DNA of 64,000 bases, from assembly GCA_013176395.1 (NCBI GenBank), contig JABMLP010000008.1, forward strand, positions 1 to 64,000, in the 5' to 3' direction. Below are positions 21,414 through 32,222 of the stretch, piece after piece. The translations under genes were made by a program, and so were the position numbers. Position 1 is the stretch's first letter, and each line of letters begins with the position of its first letter. The notes under the pieces are model-generated. The model made no database searches. It saw only the letters and a list, made by a program, of their open reading frames with translations, and was not told the origin of the DNA. The DNA is from Venturia oleaginea. Lineage: Eukaryota; Ascomycota; Dothideomycetes; Venturiales; Venturiaceae.

Positions 21414-23195
21414 TCATGCCTAGACCTTAGCTATACCATTCCCAGTTGATGTAAGAAGTTCTGGAACTGTTGACCATTCTTTGGCTTAGTCAACCCATCT
21501 GCAACCATGTCTGCAGTAGGACAGAACTCCACGATCAATTGGTTCCTTTCCCTCATTCTTCTGACATTGTTGTATGCGATGTCAATGTGTTTAGATCTCT
21601 CATGAGCATGGGAGTCCTTAACCAGACTGAGACAAGCTTGGTTGTCTCCCTTCAGAACCATGAGAGGCTCAAAAGCGTTCTTGCCTACCATGTCCGGATG
21701 TCCCATTTCCCTCAAGAGCGATGAAAGGAATTGAGCTTGTTTACCACCGCTGCTCATTGCCATGTATTCAGCTTCCATCGTAGAGGTTGCTACTGACTTC
21801 ATCTTCTTGCTCATCTAGGCAACTGGTGCTCCAGCAAGAAAGAACACCCATCCTAGGATGGAGACCCTGTCTGCCTTGTCCATAGCGTAATCTGCATCTG
21901 AGTATCCCACAAGCCCAGTATGTCCTCCAATGCTGTATTCCAGTCTAAGATCTGGAAATGACCTGAGGTACCTAGCTACTTTCTTGATTGCCTTCTCATG
22001 GAATACCGTTGGGTCAGATGCATAGGAGCTGAGTCTTCCAATAGCAAAAGCTATATCTGGCCTGCACATCATCATTGGCCACATCCATGTTCCCGTCTGC
22101 TCCTGGTAGCTCCCACTATCTGCGCGAGGATCTGTTGGTCCTGATTTCCTCAGATCATCATAGGAATCCATGGGTCACAGTGTTGGCTTCCCTTTTTCCG
22201 CCGACATTCCAAACTTTGCGAGGGCCTCCCTGATGTAGTGTCCTTGGTCAAGCTTCAGGGTTCCCTTAGTTCTATCTCTGGCGATCCTCATGCCAACAAT
22301 CTTGTCTGGTTCTCCTAGGTCCTTGATCTTGAAGATCTTCCCAAATTCTTGCTTGAACCATTTGATATTGTCGAGATTTGAGGATGCAATAGGTATGTCG
22401 TCTACCCATGTAAGAATCACGATGTCTCTCTCCTTATGAACCAAAAGACAGGGGTCAACTTCTGATTGGGCAAGGCCCAGCTTCTTCAATTTCTCTACAC
22501 AGAGTTGGTTCCAGTCTCTTGCTGCTTGTTTCAGACCATACAAGCTCTTCAGCATCTTGAAGACTTTGCCTGGTGGAATGTCTACTCCTGGGGGAGGGAT
22601 CATGAAGATGTCCTCTTTCAGGAATGATTCGGTGAATGCATTGTTTACATCAACTACATGCATGTGGAGATTCTTCTTGGCAACAGTAGCCATAAAGCAT
22701 CTCAGGGTATCATGCCTAACAGTAGGTGCAAAGGTGTCCGTGAAGTCTACACCTAGTTTCTGTGAGAATCCTCTGGCCACAAGCCTTGCCTTGAACTTAT
22801 CGATTGCTCCACTGATGAGGTACTTCACGTCGAATACCCATTTGAATGTCACAAGATTGGCTTCCTTGGGGGGACAACCTGGCTCCATGTGTGGTTGCTC
22901 TCCAGTGCAGCCAGTTCCTTCTGAATAGCCTCCTTCTATAGGTGGCCCCATTTCTTGTCCTGGATCGCCTCTTTGTAGGTCTTGGGGATAGGGATGTTGT
23001 GCTTGGCTCCCACTGTCTCCTTGCACGCAATGAAAGCAGCTTCGTCGATCTCACCTAGGAAATCTTTCCCATCTGCAGCAAGCTCACTAGCCATCATCAT
23101 GATCTGGGCGAACATAGCGTAATCGAGTCTTTTCGATGGTCTCTCGTCCGAGGTAATAGAGTCTGACCTAAGTCTCTTACGCCCTGTTTATCTGA
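21414..23195 (-). pseudogene. copia (Ty1) pol remnant: reverse transcriptase and RNase H, inactivated and 5'-truncated
   Basis: On the minus strand the remnant reads from about 23195 to the stop at 21431. Reverse transcriptase motifs include TFKWVFDVKY, VDVNNAFTESFL, LYGLKQAARDWN and WVDDIPIASS (usually YVDD). RNase H follows with YSDADYAMDKADR, TSTMEAEYMAMSSGGKQA and ADGLTKP. Gag, protease and integrase are absent. There are in-frame stops near 22940 (TAG), 22172 (TGA) and 21815 (TAG), and a frameshift in a run of six C/G at 22868-22873. The stop positions suit C:G to T:A changes of Trp or Arg codons. Its 3' end continues, across the inserted LINE, into the LTR at 15465. Confidence 0.88.
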
Positions 23196-23395
23196 AGTTG
23201 GAACAACACCAAATGTGAGAGGTAAACTGAGGTAAGATATCGATTCAATGAGTGACTGCATGCCCTCAAACCGAGTGGAAAATGAGGGCTATATATACAC
23301 TATTGAAAGTACTGAAATAGGTTCTGATGGCTCGGTCGGTCTTGAGGCCGCCGGAGATATCACCATATTGCACCATATTACACCATATTGCAACA
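23196..23395. repeat. unassigned LTR-like junction sequence with TATA motif and short repeats
   Basis: About 200 bp lie between the truncated copia and the truncated G3 gypsy element. On the minus strand a TATA-like GTGTATATATAG (about 23293) precedes a pyrimidine-rich region. At 23360-23393 a 12-bp near-repeat (CACCATATTGCA variants) occurs three times. It could be part of an LTR of either neighbour, but no matching copy exists in the window. Confidence 0.35.
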
Positions 23396-25131
23396 TGAAT
23401 TTCGATTTTGTGGTCGACGAGGCGTAAAGGGGGCAGTGAATCAGCAGCTTTTCTGTTAAAAGCGTGCGCGAGGTCGTGAAGGTCTTTGGGTAACTGGGGG
23501 CGAGGGTCTTTGTAATCTGGTTTCTTCGCCAGAAATTTATCGATATCTTGAATACTGATTGCGTAGATTTGAGCATTGGGCTGCTTAGAATTCCATTGAA
23601 AAACGTGAGAGTTGACAATCTTCCAATCGCGAGGAGAGTCCGGGGTTTCTTGAGGGGGTGCGCGGGCACCAAACGGGAGCGGGATATACTCAACAGAGCC
23701 CTTGTGGCCCTGAAGACATTTCTTAGAACAGTGGGTACCGAAGTGAATACTATGATTCTCAAAATCGAGTTTCACACCGTGGAGGTTCATCCAGGGAGTG
23801 CCAAAGATGACTGCTGCGGAGCCGAGACGGGTAACAAAGAATTTCGTGGTTTCGAGGTGGTGTTCTCCGGTTCTGACGGAGACGTGGATTTCGTGAGTAA
23901 CGTAAGAGGGTGCAGAGGATGCCTGTTCGCCGTCAAAGGCTTTGAGGCGGCGGGGGTTTTCGAGGGGAATAAAGGGAAAGCCGTGGGATTGCGCAAAATC
24001 GAGGTCTATGAAACTTCCTGTGGCAAAGGAATCAGTAACGGCGAGGGTTTTGATCGATTCATTAAGTGTAATTGGGACTATGATTGGTCTAGAGTCTACT
24101 GGTCCATCAATCTCTCCTGTTGATTTCTGTGAGTAACCTAGAACTGCCGAACTAATGTGAAGAACATGTCGTTTCGATTTGTTGTCGTGTCTCGATGAAC
24201 GTCTTTTCAACGAGACTGTGAGTTTTCCGAACTCGGGGTGTATGGGGCTGATCCGAAGCCGTAGCTTGTGGTGCTAGAAGAGGCGGTAGAACCTGAGCGT
24301 TCTTCAGGGCCTTGAGTAATCAGGGAAGTCTGGACGTTCTGTGGATACGCTCCCGATGCTCCTGACATACTCATATTGCTAAAGCTCATAGGGGGAATGA
24401 AGTTTCGAGCTCCGGAGTTGCCAAACTGCATGGGGTCACTGGCGAACTGGTTGGGAGTAGTGAACTGATTGGAGAGGCGTCCACGCTGGGCTTTCTTAGG
24501 GCATACGGCGGCGATGTGCTTCTGACCATTAGGCATAATTACTACGGGCTCTCCGCAGTATCCGCAACGGTTGTTGGTCTTTCGCCATTGGATATTGGCG
24601 GCTTTCTCTTCCATGGTCCAGGATGCAATTGGTTTCATCTGGAGAGACGGGAGGCAGGTACCTATGTCGGCGCCGACACTACCGTTGAGGTTCATAACTG
24701 AAATGTCCATGGCATTTCCGAAAGCGTGAGAAGTGGCGGAGGAGACTAGGAATGCGCGTTGGGATGCAGAGGGAGCGGTAGCTGATGTAGATGATCCTGA
24801 GAATACGGGAGCTTTTCGAGCTCGAGAGATTTTCTCGAATTGTTTCATGTTGGCTTCGCAGTTGTGGCACAGATCGATTAACTCCTCCAGTTTCTTTGTC
24901 GTAGGGACGTGAATCATTGCTCGGCTGAGTTCTGCGCTCAGACCGTTGCGAAAGTTGACAATCATAAGTTGTTCCAAAGGGTTTGCGGGTTCTGAGACGT
25001 GAGGGAGGGTGATTCCGGCTTCTTGGAGTAGGCGTCGGAAGTCTGCGGCGTAAGTAGCAAATGTTCGGTTTGCCATCTTGTGGTTCTGCAGCTTATTCAT
25101 AGCATCTTGCGGTTCGAAACGAGGAGCGTAG
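23396..25131 (-). pseudogene. G3 gypsy element, downstream part: end of gag, protease; reverse transcriptase missing
   Basis: This continues the gag frame of 31180-31834 after the inserted G1 element. Reading downward, gag shows YAPRFEPQDAMNKLQNHKMA (directly at the insertion site), RTFATYAADFRRLLQEAGI and a zinc-knuckle-like CGYCGEP...AAVCPKK (about 24560-24480), ending near 24207. A protease frame (24210-23400) has DSFATGSFIDLDF where the family usually has DSGATG, so the active-site glycine appears replaced. It then reaches the pre-RT segment LPPLRLVDHKIEI, where similarity stops at about 23400. RT, RNase H, integrase and the 3' LTR are absent. Confidence 0.82.
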
Positions 25132-25307
25132 TATTACGGAACGGTAGCTGGAAAGACGCAGCATACTCGTAGCCAAAGATTGTTTAGATTCAGTTAAGGA
25201 GTGAAGGTATCTACAAACAGAGAACCTCAATGAGGTTCTTTCTCTATACTAGGCTCAATAAGGCTTAGGCTCTTAGCCTATACCAACCATGGGCCATGCC
25301 CATAACA
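25132..25307 (-). repeat. G1 copy 1, 3' LTR
   Basis: A 176-bp LTR, minus orientation, immediately after the G-rich polypurine tract. It shares two LTR-specific bases with the 3' LTR of copy 2 (62824-62999). Confidence 0.93.
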
Positions 25308-25363
25308 TTACCCCCCTCCTTACCGGGTGTGCAGGACTAAAGAGGGTGTGGTAGGTGGGATAA

Positions 25364-28300
25364 TCAAACAGACAAACGCCATACATTGCTTCTGCCAGTA
25401 GCAGATTCGAAGGCGCTGGCCACCGCTACTCGGTTTCTTCGGGCCCCTGTTTGAGCTCCTATATCTTCGCCGACACCGTCGCCCTTGCCATACTTTGCCT
25501 CGAAGCGGTCTAAGTCCTCGACTTCTGTAAATAATGAACGTGGCTGCCAATCGGGATCTGCATAGCCTTTCCATTTGATTAATAACTGACGAACCCAGCC
25601 TCGCCCAACCCGTTTCTTCTCTGCGCGAAGTATACGTTCTACTTCAAACTCAGCCTCTGTTTCTTCGGTTTGAGGCACTAATGGTGGCGGCTGGGTATCA
25701 TCGGATTCTTGTGAGGGCAGTGTGTCGGTTGCGGCTCGGCGGAGTAGGTCAACGTGGAAACAGTTATGGATACCACTTGGCAGGTCAGCCAGCTCGTATA
25801 CCATCGGGGAGATCTGGTTCTCGACAGTGTATTTGGCTTGCGTCCACGACAGTTTCTTTGATAGCTGCGGAGCATTGATATTCCTAAGGTTCAACCAGAC
25901 TTTGTCGCCCTTTTTTAACGTTTCGGCAGCTTGACGTGACCTGTTGGCGTCGTTCTCCATCTTCTGCTGGGACCAGGCCATCGCTGCCTGTGCATATTCT
26001 TGTGCCTCTTCTATTCGTTGCACAAAGGTCTCGGCATCGGCTGTTGGTGAGTTACTGGGTGAGATTCGTTGTACTTTCTGGATTGGTTCCGCATGGTAGC
26101 CGTGGGTTAGATAGAATGGACTCATCCCTGTGACTGAAGAGTCACGATTGTTCAGTGCTAACATAGCCGTAGGTAGTAGCGTTGGCCAGCCTAGTTGGGA
26201 GTATGCGATGAAGGCGCGGAGATAGCGTAGAACTTCCTGGTTCATACGCTCGGTCGCGCCATCGGTCTGTGGATGAAAGGCTGTAGAGAGTCTCTGCTCA
26301 ATCTTTGTAAGTTCGCAAAGCTTCCTCCAAAAACGACCTGTCCAATTGCTGCCTCTGTCCGACGTCAATGCCATGGGAAATCCGTGGTAGCGATAGTGGC
26401 ATTGTAAGAACCTTTTCGCGCACTCTTTGGCGCTCATTGTAGTCATAGCCTCCAACGTAACACTTTTGAGGAGGCGATCTGTGATAACCATGAGGTATTT
26501 TGGGCCGTTTTCCTCCGCGGGCAAATCAGTCATGAAATCGATTGATAGCTCGCTGTGGAAGCGGGCCGGGATTGGAAGTGGTTTCAGAAGACATCGCTTC
26601 TTATCACGCCATATTCCTGTTCTCCCACATACGTCGCAATTACGTACAAACTGCCGGACTGTCTTATATTGTTGGGGCCAAAAGAAACTTCTGGATAGAA
26701 TCGCAAGCGTGCTATCTCTCCCTGGGTGTCCAGTAACATGGGAATCGTGAGTTTGTTGGACCAGCGTTGTTCGCAGCGGTTCCCAATCTGGTACCCATAG
26801 GATCCCTCTTCTCGTGACCGCGCCGTGGTCGTCTACTTCGCATTCGGGTAGCTGTACCGACAACTTGAGCTCTGGAGGAAAGGAACGTTCGCCAGTAACT
26901 ATAGCCGTATGAATAGCTTCGTAGGATTGGTCCTCTGCTATTGCGCGATCCCAGAGAAGTTGTAACTCTGGTTTCTCGAAAAGATCGCATCCTTTTGCAA
27001 CTGACCGGCTTTGACCGTACCTAGTAGTGGACCGGTGTTGACCGTTTTGGCAGTCAGCTGGTGTCGACCGTCCAGTTCAGTATGTTGCTGGGGCTCCCGT
27101 ATAACGTCCCATGTACTATTGGATGTATTCGGTGTATTGACTGGGCAGATAAGAGCTTGTATTGCGATTGTTTCGGTCGTCCTCTCGGAAAGAGGAGGAA
27201 GCCATTCGTCCTTGATCAACTGTGTTACGCAGAGGCTATGGCTCAAGTAATATAGCTGGAATTGGCTATTCCGTACAGTGAGGTTCAAGTAATCCTGGGG
27301 CGACAATACCGTATCAAACAAGTGTAGCGAAGTTTGTGAGATATAAGAGTCGTGAATTGTGCTAAGTAACTAAAGCAATAGCGAAGTAACTATGAGAGTG
27401 AAGATACGAGATACTGAGAGAGCAGTGTCTCGTCCTTTATATAGAGATCCCATCTCTATGAAAATCCTCCGTTCATTATGATCATCCCGATCATGATGAA
27501 CAGCCTGAGCGGAATGAACACAAACGTTCATTCTGCTTACCTTGCCAAGAATGATCAACCACGTGATCCTTCAACACCGTGTAACAATCATCCAATCATA
27601 AGAAGACATGATGGTATGCACTTAGGAATCCAAATGCATACGAATGCATCAAATATAATCCTGTACACGCTCACGTGACAGTATCCGTAACAAACTGGGC
27701 CACTCGCCCTTGTAGTCTCTCGTCGTTCTTGTCATGTGGCATATCTTGATGTCTTCTTGATAGTGCGTCTGGTCTTTGCGCTAGTTTTCCGGCGCGAAAT
27801 TCCAGCTGGAATTGGTACTCAGATAGAATTAGCAACCATCTTGCTTGTCTCTCTGACAAACGCTGCGCTGTCATAAAGTAGCGGAGATTCTTGTGATCGG
27901 TAAGGACTTTGAAAGGTGCTGCAACACTGCGTAGTTCTCCTCTCCAGTGTTCAATGGACTTGATTACTGCCAGTAATTCTTTATCGTGGATCTCGTAGTT
28001 ACATTCAGCCGCAGTGAGCTTGCGGGAGAAGTATGCTACTGGTCGTAGTTTTCCTTTCATATCCTTCTGCGACAACGTGCCTCCCAGCGCGTAGCCAGAG
28101 CAGTCGCACTCGAGTATCGTATCCAGGTCTGGATTCCAGTGAGCCAGTATTGGGGCGGAGATGAATAGCTCCTTCAAGACTTGAAAGGCGTTCTCATGTT
28201 CTTTGTTCCAGACAAAAGCGACGGCCTTCCGTGTTAACTTGATTAAGGGGTCGGAGAGCTCTAAGAAGTTGTCGATGAAGTCTCGGTAGAAATTTGCAAA

Positions 28301-29866
28301 GCCTAGGAAGGAGCGTACGCCTGTGACATTGACTGGAGCCTCCCATTCTTTAATCGCGGCAACTTTCTTTGGGTCGACTTTGATCCCTTCTCCTGCAGTG
28401 ATAATGAACCCCAGATATTTGACCTCCTGAACAGCAAACTCGCACTTGCTTAAGTCTAGCCGAAGTCCAGCAGTCTTGAGCTTGGCAAGAATTTGGTTAA
28501 CCTTAACCATGTGATCCAGATAGTCGCCGTCGCTTCATATCAAGACATCGTCCATGTAGGCTGAACAGCAGATATCTAGGGATTCCCGTAGGACTCCGTT
28601 GATGTATCGTTGAAAGCTCGCGGGTGCGCCAGCTAGTCCGAAGGGGGTAACTAGCCATTCGAATAGTCCAAATCGAGTGCGAAAAGCCGTTTTCCACTCA
28701 TCGCCGTGCTTGATGCGGAGCCGATGAAATGCCGCTCTGACGTCAAGTTTGGTGTACCAACGCGCTGTTGCTAGATTTCGTAGGGTTTCTCGGATTAGTG
28801 GCAATGGGTAGCGGTCCGATCGAGTGATTCGATTCAGTGCCCGATAGTCTACACACATCCGAATGCCTCCACCTGGTTTCCTTACAAATAAGACTGGGGC
28901 TGCCGCTGGTGAGTTGCTGGCGCGTATCCAGCCCTTGTCCATATAGTCCGAAAGTGTTTTTCGTAGGACTAATAGCTCTTCCCTCGACATGCCGTATAAT
29001 GGGCCCCAAGAAACTTCTGCCTCGCGACCTTGTTCATCTCGTATCAATTCGATAACGTGATCGCGACCCTCTTGATGGGGCGCGATCTCTCCGTCTTCGT
29101 CGTCGAGAAAGGCATCAGCATGCTCTGCTATTTCTTCTGGTATCTCTTGTCGGATTTCTTCCTCAGTCTTTCTCTGTTTTCTTTCTGCTAACTTGCTTAG
29201 GGCCTTGTTGATATCCGACATCGAGATAGCCAGCACTTGTGTACCATCCGGTCCATCTCTTCTCAACCGTCGCTGGGCCCTTCCAACAATAGCTGCAAAT
29301 ACAGATCCTGACACTAGACAAGCCGCCCGCACGTGAGCGAGCCGGTCTCGCGCTTTGGTGTTCTGTTCTAGCCACCCCTTTTCTCTTACCGTGATGCGCT
29401 GGGACCCTTGACCAATAAGCAGCTTTCTCTTAGCTGCTATATATCGCACCCAGTTTCTCTCTGCCCATGCCTTGCCTAGGATAATAGGGAAGCTCAATCC
29501 TTTCACTATATACCCATAGACTCGCTCTGCTCGACCATCAATGTCGATCGTAGCGTAGGTCGTGTGCGTAATACGGAGGTCTTCTCCGTTCTCGTGGCTC
29601 TCTTTAGCCAGTGCCAATTGTTTGGTGTCAATTGGGATGCGCGGTAGACGATGTGTTTGGACACTCTTCTCGCTGAAAGCAGCATAAGGGAGGCAGCCGT
29701 TATCAAAGAAGGATTCGGTGAAAGAAGTTCCATTGATCAAGGTATCTATCAAGAAGGGTGTACTTTCCATCCTATCCTTTGCTGCTTTGATTTCTCTTAT
29801 GCCTGGTAGCTTTGTAATGTCTTCGCCATGTACATCTACTTCAGACCCTCGTGCGCGACGATGCAC
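25364..29866 (-). pseudogene. G1 copy 1 pol (protease, RT, RNase H, integrase, chromodomain), inactivated
   Basis: From 29866 downward the frame gives a protease-like FFDNGCLPYAAF and RT with LFVRKPGGGIRMCVDYRALN, TKLDVRAAFH and YMDDVLI. A TGA stop at 28532-28534 follows directly, where Trp or Tyr is expected. The frame continues with RNase H (ILECDCSGYALGG, IHDKELLAVIKS), is split by a solo LTR (27316-27680), then resumes. A frameshift near 26990 precedes integrase: HDSHVTGHPGRDSTL, CDVCGRTG, SIDFMTDLP, LTSDRGSNWTG and ERMNQE. The C-terminus has a chromodomain-like segment (EVERILRAEKKRVGRGWV... IKWKGY), marking a chromovirus. Catalytic residues elsewhere look intact. Confidence 0.9.
27316..27680 (-). 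repeat. solo LTR (365 bp) inside G1 copy 1 pol
   Basis: Flanked by GTATC at 27311-27315 and 27681-27685 (GATAC on the coding strand). Removing it and one duplication restores the pol frame through VTDTVLSPQDYL. On the element strand it begins TGTCACGTGAGC and ends CTTGTTT, so its 3' end is not the usual CA. It contains a TATA-like CTATATAAAGG. The identical insertion is in copy 2. Confidence 0.85.
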
Positions 29867-29874
29867 AAGGGTAG

Positions 29875-30978
29875 CTAGTTTTCCGACTCTGATGAGGCTT
29901 CCTGTAGGGAGTCATCGGTATGCTGTGTGATTACCGCAGTGACCTGAGTCTTTGGACGTGTTGCTGGTCGGAATTCGCATACGTTCGGGTGGTGCTTGGG
30001 CTTCTTACAGCGCCCGCATTTGCCCACTTGTATAAGTGCCAAGAACTCTGTTTGGGATCGCCATTTCGCTCTAGGTCGTCGGTCCTTCTTCGCATCCTTT
30101 CCGAGTGTATCGACCCGAGCTATCAGTGCTGCGATCTGCGCTGAAAGGGCGTTGATGCCAGTCATTTCGACATCGCCTTCTGCGTCACGACTGACTGTTT
30201 GGGGTGATTGTGGCCTCCCTCGAGTCGTTGGCGTCTCCTTATCCGTACTTGGATAGCGGCGTTGGTGGGATAGAGCCTCTGTCTTCGTCGCGAAGTACTG
30301 TACATCTTTTACGTAAGTGTCGTAGTCGTCCCTGGACAATCGCACTGATTTCAAGGTCTGTTGGAGGGAGTAGTTGAGCGCGTTGTTCATGATAGTGATC
30401 TTTGAGGCTCTTTGCGGCGCTAGGGATCCAGCTTGCGATGTCAGTTGTTCGAACTGCTGGCGGAAGTCTTCGAACGGTTGTCTGCTGCCTTGGCTAATCT
30501 TGTTCAGCTCGTCGAGAGCTTTAGCTTCCGCTTCATGATCTAAGAACTTGTCGTCCATATGCTTGATAAAGGACTCGGGTTCGTAGTTGTCATGTTGCTC
30601 TCCATTGCTTAGCCATTGGATGACGCGTTGTTGTTTCTCTGTCGGAAGCCCGTTGAAGATGTTCGCGCATATTCCTTGATTGCTTCCAAGCTTCCCATTT
30701 TCAACAGTGATTTTTGTCTTGATCTGCCATCTGAACAGCGTGTAGTTGTCTCTTTTCCCGTCCCATTTAGGCCATGCAATAGCTTTTGCACCGGTGTTCC
30801 CATCAACACTGACTGCGGTCAGAGCTGCCACCAATTGTTGTACGGTGTCAGGCGAATTTGCTCGAGCCATTGAGAGTTTGTCGATTCCTTGCGTAATGCT
30901 CGCGATTGGGTCGTCGTCGGTAGTAGGGGTGTAGGTTGTAGGAGTCGGTAGGGTACTGTTGCTACGCATCAAGTACAC
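29875..30978 (-). CDS. G1 copy 1 gag
   Basis: This 367-residue capsid/nucleocapsid protein forms the particle that packages element RNA. A retrotransposon gag core lies at about residues 65-230 (LFRWQIKTKITVENGKL, FEDFRQQFEQLTSQAGSLAP). A single CX2CX4HX4C knuckle, CGRCKKPKHHPNVC, sits at about residues 323-336, followed by an acidic tail. It is intact and essentially identical to copy 2 gag (51030-52133). Pol begins in another frame just after the gag stop. Confidence 0.88.
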   Translation of the reverse strand: MYLMRSNSTLPTPTTYTPTTDDDPIASITQGIDKLSMARANSPDTVQQLVAALTAVSVDGNTGAKAIAWPKWDGKRDNYTLFRWQIKTKITVENGKLGSNQGICANIFNGLPTEKQQRVIQWLSNGEQHDNYEPESFIKHMDDKFLDHEAEAKALDELNKISQGSRQPFEDFRQQFEQLTSQAGSLAPQRASKITIMNNALNYSLQQTLKSVRLSRDDYDTYVKDVQYFATKTEALSHQRRYPSTDKETPTTRGRPQSPQTVSRDAEGDVEMTGINALSAQIAALIARVDTLGKDAKKDRRPRAKWRSQTEFLALIQVGKCGRCKKPKHHPNVCEFRPATRPKTQVTAVITQHTDDSLQEASSESEN

Positions 30979-31003
30979 CTAGGTTTGTAAAGAACTGAAT
31001 CTA

Positions 31004-31179
31004 TATTACGGGACGGTAGCTGGAAAGACGCAGCATACTCGTAGCCAAAGATTGTTTAGATTCAGTTAAGAAGTGAAGGTATCTACAAACAGAGAACCTC
31101 AATGAGGTTCTTTCTCTGTACTAGGCTCAATCAGGCTTAGGCTCTTAGCCTATACCAACCATGGGCCATGCCCATAACA
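31004..31179 (-). repeat. G1 copy 1, 5' LTR
   Basis: A 176-bp LTR abutting the CGTAG duplication at 31180. It carries the same two 5'-specific bases as the 5' LTR of copy 2. Confidence 0.93.
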
Positions 31180-31834
31180 CGTAGCTGTCGTTGAGTTTTG
31201 AGATAAATTCGTCGAGGGATTCAAAAGGCCACGAATTCGTAGTTTCGTTGTAGTATGGGCGAATTGTGGATTTGCACTTGTCGTCAAGTCGATTGAAGGC
31301 GTAAGTAACTTGTGAGTTTACTGAAGGGAATGCTTTGGAGTCTGCGCTGAGCTTTATCCGGAGGTCTAAGAGCCAGCTCTTGTATTTGTTTTTATCTCCT
31401 TCAAAGATAGAGATGTCGCCTTGGGTTGGTCGAGGGGCGGAGATTTCGCGAGAAGGAACGCCTTGGAGTTCTGCTCGAAGGGCGCGAGCTTCGTTCTCAG
31501 AGGCTTCGAGCTTGAGTTCTTGAATTGAACGGGACATGGTATCCTGGTCTCGCTGGGCTGTGTTGAACATATGGGAGATGGTAGCTAAAAGCTGGAGGAG
31601 TGGGAGCGCCGAAGCGCGGTCGAGAGTAACGTGTGAGACTGGGACGTATTCATTTTCGTTGACTGAGACTTCGTCCGCCGGGGTTGCAAAGGTAGCTTGG
31701 ATCTTTTGAGTAAGGGTTGCTGCGAGTCTAGGGGTTATAGAGAAGTCGTAGAAGGCTAGGGGGTTTTCGAGAGTACTGTTTTCGAGGGTGGTAGTATCGT
31801 CCGCAAGGGAGGGAAGGTCGAGAATTCGGGGCAT
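31180..31834 (-). pseudogene. G3 gypsy gag, N-terminal part interrupted by G1
   Basis: The gag start is at 31834 (MPRILDLPSLADDTTT). The protein includes a helical segment (residues about 90-130) and the capsid-like block SIFEGDKNKYKSWLLDLRIKL...SQVTYAFNRLDDKC. The host frame breaks at FISKLNDSY, exactly at the G1 insertion site, and resumes at 25131. Codons after 31180 belong to the G1 LTR and give a spurious short tail. Confidence 0.87.
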
Positions 31835-31906
31835 AGTTGGTGAGGTTTGTCGGCTGCGTAGACAATAGCAGCCCGACTTTTATCGTGAAAAGGGATCCTT
31901 AGAAAC

Positions 31907-32115
31907 TGTCACGTTTGACCTTGGACTTGATTTGGAAGCATGATTTGAATTCTATAAGATGTGCGAAGTTGTAAGGATGAGGAGCTAACTAAGAGGTAGA
32001 GACGAGTCTAAATACTTGCGACCGGTCTCGCGCTAGACCTAATCGCGCTAGACCTGATCGAGCAGAACCACCACATTTAACTGCATTCGAATACCAACAT
32101 AGTTCAATCATGACA
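31907..32115 (-). repeat. G3 5' LTR (209 bp)
   Basis: On the minus strand it begins TGTCATGATT at 32115 and ends ACGTGACA at 31907, with inverted TGTCA/TGACA termini, 72 bp upstream of the gag ATG. The partner 3' LTR has been lost with the truncated 3' half of G3, so the assignment rests on termini and position. Confidence 0.72.
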
Positions 32116-32222
32116 CTCTATCTACAAAGAAAAGCCCCTCTTTTCAGGTACAAGAACCGTTCGTTTGCTACCCCGGCTGCGGCCCGCGGCATTTCCGCGA
32201 GCTTTACCATCCTTTTCGTATA

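Larger units (their letters stand above)
25132..31179 (-). mobile_element. G1 gypsy chromovirus, copy 1, inserted in G3 gag
   Basis: This 6048-bp LTR retrotransposon has LTRs of 176 bp at 25132-25307 and 31004-31179 and a perfect target-site duplication CGTAG (25127-25131, 31180-31184). LTR ends are TGTTAT...GTAATA. A polypurine tract (minus-strand GGAGGGGGGTAA) precedes the 3' LTR. Deleting the element plus one CGTAG rejoins the G3 gag reading frame exactly. The internal part holds gag (30978-29875) and a pol broken by a stop, a solo LTR and a frameshift. The LTRs differ from each other at four sites. Confidence 0.95.
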
